NCBI GenBank assembly: GCA_949752735.1
Contig: OX457046.1
Location: forward strand, 35,498,346-35,562,345
Reading direction: 5' to 3'
Length of the DNA stretch: 64,000 nucleotides
Source: Lumbricus terrestris
Taxonomy: Eukaryota > Annelida > Clitellata > Crassiclitellata > Lumbricidae
Position numbers and translations under genes: made by a program. Below are positions 23,001 through 31,569 of this stretch, piece after piece; positions within the stretch are counted from its first letter, which is position 1, and every line of letters begins with the position of its first letter. The notes under the pieces are model-generated. The model was given only the letters and a program-made list of their open reading frames with translations. It was not told where the DNA came from and made no database searches.

Positions 23001-26000
23001 CTTGCGTCAGTCGTTGTTCCCCAGGAGAAGTTCATGGTCAGTTGAATGCTTACTGTAATCTAAAAATTTTTTAGTGCCTCTGCAACATTTCTTAATCATA
23101 GATACACCAGATTTATAAAGCTTTTCTAAAGCTCATCACAGGTAGAATGTAACTGATGATACTCGAGTGCTGCGTCATGTCAGATGAGTTTTTCAGTAAT
23201 GTGAAGGGAAAATTCTTCAAGAGTGACCTAAGGGACGAGGTAAATGAACCTGATCGTTATTGTATTGGGAACTTCAAATTTCTAAAACGATGCTGTTCAG
23301 TTCAGTGCAGAGCAATAGATTATAAATTTGCAAGGCTGCATCGGAGGAGTTTGTAGAGATGGTCATTGCAACATGCGAGTACAACTGACTGACAAAAATA
23401 CAGGCATTGAAACTTCACTTCACTGGTCGCTTAATCAATTCACTGGTTGCTTAATCAATTCACTAATCGCTTAATCAATTCACTGATTGCTTAATCAATT
23501 CACCTCTCACTTAATCAATTCACTGATCGCTTGCTTAATCAATGCTTGCTTAATCAATTCACTGATAACTTAATAAATTCACTGCTCACTTAATCACTTC
23601 ATTGAGCTGTGTCCGAAGCTACCTGCGCATTTGCTGAGAATTGACCTTTAATATGTTGGGAGGATGTGGGAACGACCTTCATCGATCTTGCTCTCTCGGT
23701 CCCTGGTCTTTAAGGCTGGAACAGACTTCAACTCGCTATTCGATCAGCCCTCACAGTGAACTAAAATCATTCCTATTCTCTATAGTGCTAATCCCGCCTG
23801 CTGTTAGCTGTTTTGTGAGGTGCTCTTGTAACAGTGCGACTGTGTTATGGCGCATAAAAATTGTTGTAATTATTATTACTCTGTACGCATTCTGCTCTTG
23901 TAAGCCTAAATATTGTTGTTGCGATCAGGACATCAATGCATAAGTGAACATCTGTTTGGTTAGCCAGAAACCATTCGCGTAAATTTTGTTTCCTTGCTTG
24001 CACTACAGAAGGCATGTCAAGTCTTGGTCGATATTGTAAGGAGTAGCAGTGCGTTACAGTCCAAGACCTGTGTAACTGATATAGGAGTTCTCTCTAAACT
24101 CTGTGGCAATATTTATTGTGTTATTTCTGTATATTTGTTGATTGCCATCTGTTGCACGTAAACGTAAACATATCAATGTAGCAGCACTGACATGTGTGTG
24201 TATGTCTGTATCAGAAAGCGATCAAGAGTCATCGGTCGCGAGCACTGTCAACATCGAAAGCAGAGATTCCGAAGAGTGTTCGAGACCCTGTTGGGCTGTA
24301 CAAGGGCATCGTCGATGGGATCGTGTCGAGCATTCAAGATCCAGCGCTGCATCCGGACGCGTTTAAGATGTTTGACGTGATGCCTGGGAAAGGATGCGTC
24401 ATCTTTGGCCCACCAGGCAACGGCAAAACAGCTTTGGTGGATTCGGTTGCCGCCCAAACGTCGCGGAAAGTTTTTCCCATCAACTGTCCGGAAGTCTTTT
24501 CGACTGATGTAGGGAAATCTGAGTCGAACCTACGGGACGCTTTCCAGCGGGTATGTCATCTCCATGTGATCTCTTGATTTCTATAGTGGCAACTCTTCTT
24601 GACCTCCATAGTGGCAGTCAATAATTTAAAATGTCATGGTTGCCACCGCCATCATCATCATTACCAACCGTATGTCATCACCTTCATTATCACTTCCATT
24701 ACTGGCCTTAGCATCAGCAGTATAACCGCCATGGTCATCGGTGTCGTTGTAGTCATTTGTGCTCATCATCACAAACTCCAAATTTCTAAGGCACTAATCG
24801 AAGACTATGCGCAGGGCACTAGTTTATTCACAAGCGCTGTGTCATATCGGAGAGGTTGTCAGAATAACCATAACCACAGTTTTTAGTGCTTAACACTTTA
24901 ACCACCTACAATCCTACATGTTTTAAAATGCTGGGAATACATATGTTGCTGGTCGTTAAAGGGTTAAAGTGACAGTTATTAACCAAGCATCTTATTACAC
25001 AAAATAGATATAGAAGCTAATAGGAATTCAAGAGGAGAGAACCCTTAAGGGACTACTGTCCCGCTGTCAGGATTACCCAAGTACAAGTGAGAATAAACAG
25101 CAACAGGTTATGCAAATTGCAAATAAGAGAAAATATGTCTTAACTGGTTAAAACTACATCCTAGGCTGATGCATGGCTGTGAATCACTGCTTTTATTTAG
25201 CTGAGAAGTTACTGATAATAAGACCAGTTTTGCTAACGATGAGAATGCTGGAAATTATTACCTGCTATTGTCGTGGATTGGCCATTGCCCTCTCTATTGC
25301 TGAATCTTGGAAACTGGGATCATTTCACATTGCTGCATCTATTCTCTGCCTTTGATGCCTGAAGAAAATCTGTTGATGAACCTGGTAATCTAATCCGTTC
25401 TGTGTCTCACATCTCTGAATAGTGTAGGTGTGTTTTTGCATGTGTGTGTGTGTGTAGGCAAAGCATATCGCTCCATCTATTCTTTTGCTCGATGAACTTG
25501 ACTCTGTTGCGGCAAGGAGAGGAAAGGTGTCGGCAGAAGGTAGGTGTACACAGACTTACATTAAGCTATGTGCTCAAAACCCTGCCTACAATCTCACACA
25601 TGCAACGTTCATACACAAACCCATGCGTGTTGTGTTCATAATACACAGATCATTTTTTGCTTCTTTAACTTTTAACTATCTTTTCTCTATTTTGAAAGCA
25701 ATCGCAGCAACCCAAAATGACCACAGACCCTTGTATGTGAAGCTCGGTGGTGTAGAGGTACGTTCGGTACCTTGGAGCTGGAAGGTTGCGGGTTCAAATC
25801 CACCTCAAGTTGCCGTGTAGGGACCCTGAGCAAGTCCTTCACTCGCATTGGGTCGTACACTTCAGCGTGAAACTTCTGATTCAGTGTCTGCGCTGTAGTC
25901 GAGAGATGCGACAGGAGTGCCTCTGAATAGAAATCTTGAAGGGGTGCTATAACAAGTGCTCATGCATACATACATACATGGTTGCATACATAGATACATA

Positions 26001-29000
26001 CATGCATATATACTCAGTGAAGGCCCGGTGGCGCATTGGATAACACCCTGGCATGGGGATCAGCGGACTCGAGTTCCATTCCCAAAGCCTCCGTAGGGTA
26101 GACGTACTTTGTGGCCTGCTATTGGTACTCTTGCATTGCAGGCCATCTGTAGTAGTTAAGACTTATGAATTGTTTCAAATGCATAACTGTACGCTGTAAC
26201 CGGTTGTGGTCTGTCAACCGGATTGTCGAATAAAGGAAATTATTATTACATGTAGACTTGTAGAGGCTAAGAAAATTTTATTTCTGCAGTTGTTATTTCT
26301 GCATTTTTTTAAAATTGCATCTTCACTATGATCGAAAAAATAATGATGACCCTTTCGTCTCAGATTATATTTGAGTCATGGAACATGACATTGTGGTTGT
26401 TTTCATGTCAGGATAATTCATGGATCGAAACTTGTGAACACATGTAACCTCAAATTATACCAGCGTGTAGTTGCGCTGCATTCAACATATCCAAATGCCG
26501 CTGGATGACTTACCTGGTACTTAACACACTGTACACTACAAACGTTAAGGGACTTCTTGTCATGTCTAGATATTTCCACCATAAGGTTGAGTGTGTCTTC
26601 TGTTTTGGTCTGAAGGCACGGCGGCAGATCGGCTTGTCGACCTGCTGTTGACTGAATTAAACAAACTCCGTGTCGATGATCAAGTATACGTCATCGGCAC
26701 AACCAATCGGTATCTTCTTCTCATCCATCAGTCAAATTCATTGCAATATGTACACTGTTGTACAGGTGTACATTATAGTGTGTTCATTACATTATGACCA
26801 CTACATTAGTCGTTACACTAACTGCACACATCACAATACTATAGTATATTTTAATGGCACCTCTTATAATTATTAGTGTGCACTGCTAGAGGCTCTATAT
26901 AAATGTATAGATACATTACAATATTTACTTATATGACATGGTTACAATTTATTGTATGAATGGATGTTAAGTTATTACAGGAGTCAAATTTCACTGTCTG
27001 GCAGCCATGCAGGGCGTTCATATGTCATACTACTCAGGTTACAGACGCCATCTGATGAATGGAAGATTCAGTGGACCTTTAGGAGGGCAGCGGGATACAA
27101 TTGTATTGTATTGTGTCTATAAATTTATATAGCACCTTATTTTACTGTTATTACCTTTGCTGCCTTCAATTGCCCAGCCTTGTTACCGGAGTATAAATCG
27201 TCTTCCAACCTGAATTCATGTTACACTGTTATAGCATCAAGGCGATTGATCCAGCGATCACGCGGCGTGACAGGTTGGCGAAGACAGTATATATGCCGAT
27301 GCCTGATATCGAGACGCGTCTTCATCTACTCCAGAACTCATTCGTCGTTGTTCCAGTCGCAAATGTAACATGAACTCACTACTACAATTATTATTATTAT
27401 TATTATCGCTGTTATTATTATTATTATTATTATTTTGTTACATTAATAATAATTATCATCATTGTTATTACCATTGTTATCATTGTTGTTATTGTTATTA
27501 TTGTCTTAATCATCCCTGTATCCTATATAAATTTATGTGATTGATTGATTTACTCACTGAATTCATATGAGCGCCCCTTTGAGAGGCGCTCGACTGCAGC
27601 GTGACCAGTTTGGAGTCTAGTGAAAAAAATCGTCAGTGAGCAGACATTTCTGGAATAAATGTCTGGTGGTTCAGTGTGTGAGGCAAGGACTTGCTCAGTT
27701 AAGGACTTGTTCAGAGTCCTATGCGGCGGTTTGAGGTGCATTCGTTCCAGGTTTGAATCCACCTCAAGCCACCGCATAGGGCTCTGAACAAGTCCATAAC
27801 TCACAATTGCTCATGTGCTTCGGCGTGAAACTCGGATGCAGTGTTCGTGCTGTTGTCGGGAGCGCCTCTGAGTAGAGCGCTTGAAGGAACGCAATGGCAA
27901 ATGTAGGAAATAAATAAATAAAAAGAAAATGGTTTTGTTTAAAAGTACATGTGATTGCATCATGGATGTGTGTGCCTGTGTGTGTAATACTCTATTTTTA
28001 TTTATATGTTCTGTATCAGGATGTTCCACTGCGTTACCTGGCGGAAGCGATGGGCAACTACACGGTCGCTGATGTACGTCTGGTCTGTGATAATGCATGC
28101 GCTGAAGCCGCCAAGGAAAGCGTTTCCAAGCCAGTAAGAATCCAAATGATGCATGTTCAAGTCTGTATGTATAATATTGTACATGTGTATTTATCTTTCC
28201 TTCAGACTTGAATGAATCTCTTCCAGAAGAGGGGTCATCATATGCATATATGTATGGTATTTGTTGCACCTTGGTCACAAGTGCCTAGAGAGTTTCTTGA
28301 AGGGTGCTATATAAATTCTTTAGACAGATAGATGTGTATATGGTATGTATGTATGGATGTTGAGGTTTTTATGTGGCGATCGTAATGGCCTTGATCCTGC
28401 TCGTTTTTCAATGTATGCGTATCCAGTATGTGTGTGTGTGCACGCACGCATGTGTGTGCGCGCACGCATGTGTGTGTGTGTGACTATATTTTTTCTTTAC
28501 TGCAAGGCCTCTACCCTTCACATTTTCAACTAGGTAATCGTGTAAAATTCTTCACTGCTTATGTTAGTGTGAACGGTTTCAAAGCCATTTAAGGCCTCTG
28601 TGTAGGGAACGTGATGGCCTGAGATATAAAATCTTTTAACCCTTTAATGACCAACGTATGCTAAAATTTATGGGAAAACATATGTGACTGGTCATTAAGG
28701 GTTAAATAGGCCATCATCGGGATCCGCGCACTTGAAGTAGAAATTCTCTTCTAGCTGAAAATGATATACGAAGGATCAGAAGCGGTAAAAATATATGCAG
28801 ATATAAGGGTACAAAGGAAATCCCGGGAGGTGCATTGCAATATAATCCAACCCTGGGCATTAAGATGTACCCTCATGGCATGCAGCGCTGACAAACTGTA
28901 TGACCTGCATCGTTTGCGGGTAATGAGGTAATCGAGTCCTAACACAACCTAGGTTGTAGAGATGGCAGTTGATTTAGATAGCTCATTTTTTGTTTGTGCT

Positions 29001-30265
29001 ATTGAGTGTTTATGTGTATGTGCATTGTCAGGACGGGTCCGTGAGAATGGTAACAAAAGACCATTTCCAGTCTGCCATGCGTACCACGAGACGAACGCTG
29101 AACAACGACGAAGTAGCTGACTACGACCAGGAGGCAGCCTCCCTTTACGACGCAGCGCAGTCTGACTTCCGGTGAGCATGATATTTTTCACTCGGGCATA
29201 ATTGATATTGTATATTTTTCTATTCTAACGCGATACCCTAACACGGAGTGCTGGGAGGGCACCAGCTTATTCATGAGCAATGACTCATGCCAGAAAGGTT
29301 GTCCAATGGTGGCCGAAGCCTTGAATGAAGACCAGAGTCTATTTACACAGAGAAAACCAATCTGAGATGGATAGTTGAAGATTTTCTCTATTTAGCCACA
29401 ATAAACCGAGTTTGAAATGAACGAGTACATTAGCTGTACACTGTCGCTAAGAAGATTGGTATGCTGAGGCTGAGAAAATGATGTTCATTGCACTTCGTGT
29501 ATCCGACTTGAGTTGTCTTCATGGGCAGGTCTTGACCGTCTGTCCACATTTACCAGCCATGGATGGATTATCTATTATAGCGGAGCTATATAAAGAACTA
29601 CGTTTGAAAGGATAACCAATTAGCACTACGTTTGGTTACGTTACATTATAGGAAGTTAGATTATTTGAAGTGAGTTTAGACGTGTGTTACTTCAAATTAC
29701 ATTTGCGTAGTCTTTACGCTTCCAGATCTGCGTTGTTTGAGCAGTCATTCAGTCTGTTTGTGAATGAGTTTTATTTTTTAAAATTTTTCTTATAGTTTTG
29801 ATTTTTACTTACGTGTCCTGCTTTTATGTAAAATAGACTGTGCATGCGATTTATGTGTGTGTATGTATGTGTGTGGGTGTATATATATATGTGTGTGTGT
29901 GGGTGTGTATGTATATATCTGTATATGCATTATTATATTACATGTGTACTGTGGGTCATGGTGGTATGTTCGTTGCCTTGTAGCCAGATGGTTGCAGGTT
30001 CGAATTAATCTCAAGCCACCGCGTAGGGACCCTGAGCATGTTCTTCACTCACAATAATATTGCTCATGCGCTTCAGTGTGAAACTTCGATTCAGTGTCCG
30101 TGCTGTAGTAGGGAGCGCATCTGAGTAGCAATCTTGAAGGGGCGCTATAACAACTGCGCATACATACATATATTGAGGGATGTTAGATTACATAAGATTG
30201 TTTCAGATTAGGTTATTTTGTGTGGTTTTGTTCTTGTGTTCAGGTTTCCACCAGACAGTTCATAG
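13407..30265 (+). CDS. Divergent Cdc48/VCP (p97)-like double AAA+ ATPase, 5'-incomplete
   Basis: Fifteen exons join without a frame break to 727 residues plus stop (VCP: 806). Exons: 13407-13482, 14327-14541, 17105-17294, 18699-18836, 19919-20155, 21157-21289, 22125-22237, 22872-23036, 24215-24550, 25458-25539, 26616-26709, 27235-27364, 28020-28133, 29032-29171, 30244-30265. Order: Cdc48 N domain (about 1-160), D1 (165-420), D2 (440-720), short tail. p97 proteins extract and unfold ubiquitylated clients as cytosolic/nuclear hexamers. D1 is unusual: Walker A GPSGVGKR (215-222), Walker B IILITE with Thr274 for the Asp, sensor 1 ATTD for ATN. D2 keeps GPPGNGKT (487-494), LLLDE (Asp546-Glu547) and TTNR, but its pore loop is TDVG (519-522) where p97 has MWFG. 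Arginine-finger positions are kept in both domains. Alternatives such as AFG2/SPATA5, NVL or PEX1/6 fit less well because N domain, linker and the RFP tail all align with VCP. A 5' exon of about 20 codons is missing. Confidence 0.88.
13788..13980 (+). repeat. SINE family A, head truncated
   Basis: GGTTGCGGGTTCCAATCCAC (B box), CCTCAAGCCGCCGCGTAT, CAAGTCCTTCACTCACAGTT, TTGTAGTCGGGAGCGCATCT, GTGAAGGGGTATCTTAACAA. It lies in an intron of the p97-like gene. Confidence 0.8.
14327..14541 (+). CDS. p97-like exon b: N domain
   Basis: VVRVVVADDATEDDVLGMDK and LNLRVKIGDVV match VCP [20 protein letters not shown] and NNLRVRLGDVI. Acceptor TGCTGCAG, donor GTGAGG, phase 2. Confidence 0.88.
14560..16580. 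other. Intron of p97-like gene, largely unique
   Basis: A GGTCAGGTCAGGTCAGGTC micro-repeat at about 14553 and the minus-strand CCCGGGCAAAGCCGGGTACC motif near 15186 are the only oddities seen. No exon or SINE copy recognised. Confidence 0.45.
16588..16667. repeat. (CA)n microsatellite
   Basis: About 37 CA units after GCACGCGC. The poly-His/Thr and poly-Val/Cys frames over it are artefacts. Confidence 0.95.
16939..17032. repeat. (TA)n / (CA)n compound microsatellite
   Basis: TA runs separated by TGTGTGTATGTAAACTG, ending in (CA)7, about 70 bases before the acceptor of exon c. Confidence 0.92.
17105..17294 (+). CDS. p97-like exon c: second half of N domain
   Basis: IRKESITIEFKLLFTDPAGH then CFVNESTKVECRGV matches VCP [20 protein letters not shown] then CIVAPDTVIHCEGEP. 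Acceptor TTGCAG completes Trp97; donor GTACCT, phase 0. The first 25 residues are poorly conserved. Confidence 0.85.
17520..17680 (+). repeat. Repeat family C fragment (TATATGCTGAGG / AGAAAATGAAGT)
   Basis: GACTGGCCATCGACCTTTAT, ATGCTGAGGTCAAGAAAATG recurs near 49.24 kb and, degraded, near 29.46 kb. The 128-residue open frame over it is not a gene. Confidence 0.55.
17825..18045 (+). repeat. tRNA-derived SINE, family A, full length
   Basis: Best preserved copy. GGGGCGCAGTGGTGTAGTGG (A box), AAGGTTCAAATCCACC (B box), CGCTTCGGCGTGAAACTCCG, TGTAGTCGGGAGCGCCTCTG, CTTGAAGGGGCGCTATAACA, then (ACAA)n. Confidence 0.92.
18699..18836 (+). CDS. p97-like exon d: N-D1 linker and start of D1
   Basis: FVGYSDIGGL and RDSLEIPFRHPLI match VCP EVGYDDIGGC and KEMVELPLRHPAL. 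Acceptor GTTTAG, donor GTCAGT, 46 codons. Confidence 0.9.
19182..19526. mobile_element. TIR element (AAGGCCGTAGC ends)
   Basis: AAGGCCGTAGCCAG at left and TAGCTACGGCCTT at right, 345 bases. The interior holds CGGGGGGTGTTTACC and GGGGGGGTTCAAGCACCC. Related copies lie at 48.0 and 59.0 kb. Confidence 0.75.
19919..20155 (+). CDS. p97-like exon e: D1 Walker A and Walker B
   Basis: LPKGILLKGPSGVGKR, AVANEMGACL and PAIILITEIEEF align residue for residue with VCP PPRGILLYGPPGTGKT, AVANETGAFF and PAIIFIDELDAI. The Thr of Walker A is Arg222 and the Asp of Walker B is Thr274. Donor GTGAGA. Confidence 0.92.
21157..21289 (+). CDS. p97-like exon f: D1 sensor 1 and arginine fingers
   Basis: RQLVAQLLTLMDKLDKASRV then VVVATTDSPFGVDAALSRR corresponds to VCP [20 protein letters not shown] then IVMAATNRPNSIDPALRR. 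The sensor-1 Asn is Asp. Donor GTTAGT. Confidence 0.9.
22125..22237 (+). CDS. p97-like exon g: D1
   Basis: RFSITINMEMPSTEDRFDIL aligns with VCP [26 protein letters not shown] aligns with DVDLEQ. The acceptor (TTTTTCAAAAG) is weak, but phase fits on both sides. Confidence 0.85.
22541..22737 (-). repeat. SINE family A
   Basis: Minus-strand copy: TATAGCGCTCGCTACTCAGA, GGCGCTCCCGACTACAGC, ACTTGAGGTGGATTCGAACC, CCACTACACCGCTGCACCCC. Confidence 0.88.
22872..23036 (+). CDS. p97-like exon h: end of D1 helical subdomain
   Basis: VAGATSGFVGRDIIVLCRKA corresponds to VCP [20 protein letters not shown]. Ends VVPQEKFM, the counterpart of VTMDDFRW. Donor GTCAGT. Confidence 0.88.
23418..23605. repeat. 20-base tandem repeat (CGCTTAATCAATTCACTG)
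   Basis: About nine imperfect units of CTTAATCAATTCACT plus a variable GGTCG/GATTG spacer. It lies in the intron between exons h and i. Confidence 0.9.
24215..24550 (+). CDS. p97-like exon i: D1-D2 linker, D2 Walker A and pore loop
   Basis: KAIKSHRSRAL continues the VCP WALSQSNPSAL block directly, so no exon is missing here. GCVIFGPPGNGKTALV is an intact Walker A. CPEVFSTDVGKSESNLRDAF aligns with [20 protein letters not shown]. Donor GTATGT. Confidence 0.92.
25458..25539 (+). CDS. p97-like exon j: D2 Walker B
   Basis: AKHIAPSILLLDELDSVAAR, like VCP [20 protein letters not shown]. The acceptor follows a (TG)n run, TGTGTAG. Donor GTAGGT. Confidence 0.9.
25739..25980 (+). repeat. SINE family A with (CATA)n tail
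   Basis: AGCTCGGTGGTGTAGAGGTA, GCGGGTTCAAATCCACCTCA, CTTGAAGGGGTGCTATAACA, then (CATA)n. Confidence 0.9.
26016..26252 (+). repeat. tRNA-derived SINE, family B, best copy
   Basis: GGCCCGGTGGCGCATTGGAT (A box TGGCGCATTGG), CTCGAGTTCCATTCCCAAAG (B-box-like), then GTACGCTGTAACCGGTTGTG, GTCAACCGGATTGTCGAATA, AAGGAAATTATTATTA. It defines the family seen at 0.7, 6.5 and 10.2 kb. Confidence 0.85.
26616..26709 (+). CDS. p97-like exon k: D2 sensor 1
   Basis: GTAADRLVDLLLTELNKL and VYVIGTTNR match VCP GGAADRVINQILTEMDGM and VFIIGATNR. Donor GTATCT, phase 2. Confidence 0.9.
26935..27115 (-). repeat. Repeat family D copy
   Basis: TATTACAGGAGTCAAATTTC, GGCAGCCATGCAGGGCGT, GAATGGAAGATTCAGTGGAC recur at 43.7 kb (same direction) and 47.1 kb (inverted). 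Confidence 0.7.
27235..27364 (+). CDS. p97-like exon l: D2 arginine fingers
   Basis: AIDPAITRRDRLAKTVYMPM then PDIETRLHLLQNS aligns with VCP [20 protein letters not shown] then PDEKSRVAILKAN. Both finger arginines are kept. Acceptor TTATAG completes an Arg codon. Confidence 0.9.
27390..27510. repeat. (ATT)n microsatellite
   Basis: Imperfect TTATTATTATTA and TTGTTATTG runs. Confidence 0.85.
27568..27905. repeat. Two SINE family A copies head to head
   Basis: 27568-27742 reads as a minus-strand copy (GAGCGCCCCTTTGAGAGGCG, ATGCGGCGGTTTGAGGTG). 27744-27905 is a plus-strand copy (GTTTGAATCCACCTCAAGCC, TTGTCGGGAGCGCCTCTGAG). Both lack tRNA heads, which face each other. Confidence 0.75.
28020..28133 (+). 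CDS. p97-like exon m: D2 helical subdomain
   Basis: DVPLRYLAEAMGNYTVADVR matches VCP [20 protein letters not shown]. Acceptor GTATCAG, donor GTAAGA. Confidence 0.88.
28255..28335 (+). repeat. LINE 3' tail fragment
   Basis: AAGTGCCTAGAGAGTTTCTT, GAAGGGTGCTATATAAATTC. Confidence 0.6.
28428..28482. repeat. (TG)n/(CGCA) microsatellite
   Basis: Alternating TGTGTG and GCGCACGCATG; alternating purine-pyrimidine. Confidence 0.85.
29032..29171 (+). CDS. p97-like exon n: end of D2
   Basis: VTKDHFQSAMRTTRRTLNND and YDQEAASLYDAA correspond to VCP [20 protein letters not shown] and YEMFAQTLQQS. Donor GTGAGC, phase 2. Confidence 0.9.
29225..29640. repeat. Intron with a degraded family C fragment
   Basis: GCTGTACACTGTCGCTAAGA, GGTATGCTGAGGCTGAGAAA match the 49.2-kb repeat. 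GGCACCAGCTTATTCATGAG resembles 24.8 kb (GGCACTAGTTTATTCACAAG). Confidence 0.5.
29950..30172 (+). repeat. SINE family A with (CATA)n tail
   Basis: TGGGTCATGGTGGTATGTTC, GCAGGTTCGAATTAATCTCA, GTAGTAGGGAGCGCATCTGA, CTTGAAGGGGCGCTATAACA. It sits just before the last exon. Confidence 0.88.
30244..30265 (+). CDS. p97-like last exon
   Basis: Acceptor TGTTCAG. Completes Arg and reads FPPDSS then TAG. The RFP motif is the counterpart of FRFPSG in the VCP tail. The long acidic/glycine tail ending DDLYG in VCP is absent. Confidence 0.75.
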
Positions 30266-30277
30266 AATTATGCCAGC

Positions 30278-31200
30278 ATAAAGAAACTCGTCCGTGAAGC
30301 TGACGTTTGTTGACGTTCTGGGGCAGAGGGGAGTGTCGGTGGTGGCGCCACGCTCGTGTTGTATATAAATGTTTGAACAAAAATTGAAAATAAATAAAAA
30401 ATAAAAAATAGAATTTAAAAAAAAACTAAAAATTAAAAATAGACGACTTGTATTCGATATATGGAAAATGAAGACACTGATGCATAAATTCAAATGCATA
30501 GATGTGGCTTACATGCAGAACTGATCAATCTAATGTACATTTGTTTATATGTATTATTGAGATTATATATATTTGCAATATATATAATTATATGTATGTG
30601 TGTCTTGAAATTTTTATTGTGTTTATGTAGCATTTCAAGGATATTTATAATGTACTGCATTGATATCATTGAACATACATTTGTTTAAGTGTATGGGAGC
30701 ATAAATAAATAGTGTAACATATATTTATATACATATATGTTTATGGTGTTGGTGCACACTGCACAGTGTGTATAGTTTTTCGGAATATGCGATAATCATG
30801 TTATTCGTCAGAAATTTAACTTCGTGAAAACTGGTGGCTCTGAAGCAGAAGAGAGCGGAAGGACATCGTCCCGTGTTGGGCCACTCTCGGAGTGTCTTGT
30901 AGATCTGTATTATAAATAAATGTAAAGAAAAGAAAATAGAAAGAAAAAAAGTTTAAAAAGAAAAATTAACCAAAATATAATGCCAGTATGTATATTCAAA
31001 TGCAGACATGTAAAGAAATCAATTACATGTAAATAACTGAATATGCTATAGGGACTGCATTATACATTGTTATTTATGATATATATTTATATATATTTAC
31101 ATAAATGTATGTGTGTGTACATGGAAACAATTGTTTTGGGAATTGTTTTATGTATATATATATACGGTGTTCACGTACATTCATTTGTACAAGGAGTACA
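30278..31200. repeat. Two diverged tandem units of about 520 bases
   Basis: Both units carry CGTGAAG/CGTGAAA, then GAGGGGAGTG/GAGAGCGGAAGG, a TATAAATG with an A-rich run, TTCAAATGCA.A.ATGT, and a TATATTTA...GGTGTT end. A third, weaker match follows near 31480-31570. By-eye call. Confidence 0.4.
30389..30394 (+). promoter_or_regulatory. Candidate polyadenylation signal
   Basis: AATAAA 124 bases after the stop of the p97-like gene, at the start of an A-rich tract; that tract could also be a repeat tail. Confidence 0.3.
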
Positions 31201-31209
31201 TGAGATGAT

Positions 31210-31470
31210 GTTTGTATGAGAGTCATAAATATATATATTTCTATATATATAAAATATATATTTCTATATATATTTATAAATAAATATATATATAAATATA
31301 TATATAAAATATATATTTCTATATATATTTATAAATAAATATATATATAAATATATATATAAAATATATATTTCTATATATATTTATAAATAAATATATA
31401 TATAAATATATATATAAAATATATATTTCTATATATATTTATTATATATATATATAAAATATATATTTCT
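31210..31470. repeat. AT-only tandem repeat, unit about 65 bases
   Basis: TTTCTATATATATTTATAAA followed by TAAATATATATATAAATAT recurs about four times. Confidence 0.93.
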
Positions 31471-31569
31471 ATTTATATGGAATTTATGTTTATTATGTTT
31501 GGGTGCACATATATGTTCTTTTGCAAACAATATATTTGCGTATAATATATGTTTGTACAAAGTGTTTAT

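Noticed and set aside
23418..23605. CRISPR-like array of 20-base units
   Set aside because: Head-to-tail degenerate repeats without spacers.
24008..24050. Possible extra exon (KACQVLVDI with GTAAGG donor) between exons h and i
   Set aside because: Exons h and i already join in phase, and the joined sequence aligns with VCP without a gap.
19919..30265. Identity as AFG2/SPATA5, NVL or PEX1/PEX6
   Set aside because: The Cdc48 N domain, the VGYSDIGG linker and the RFP ending all align collinearly with VCP. The relatives differ in N-terminal domain or linker.
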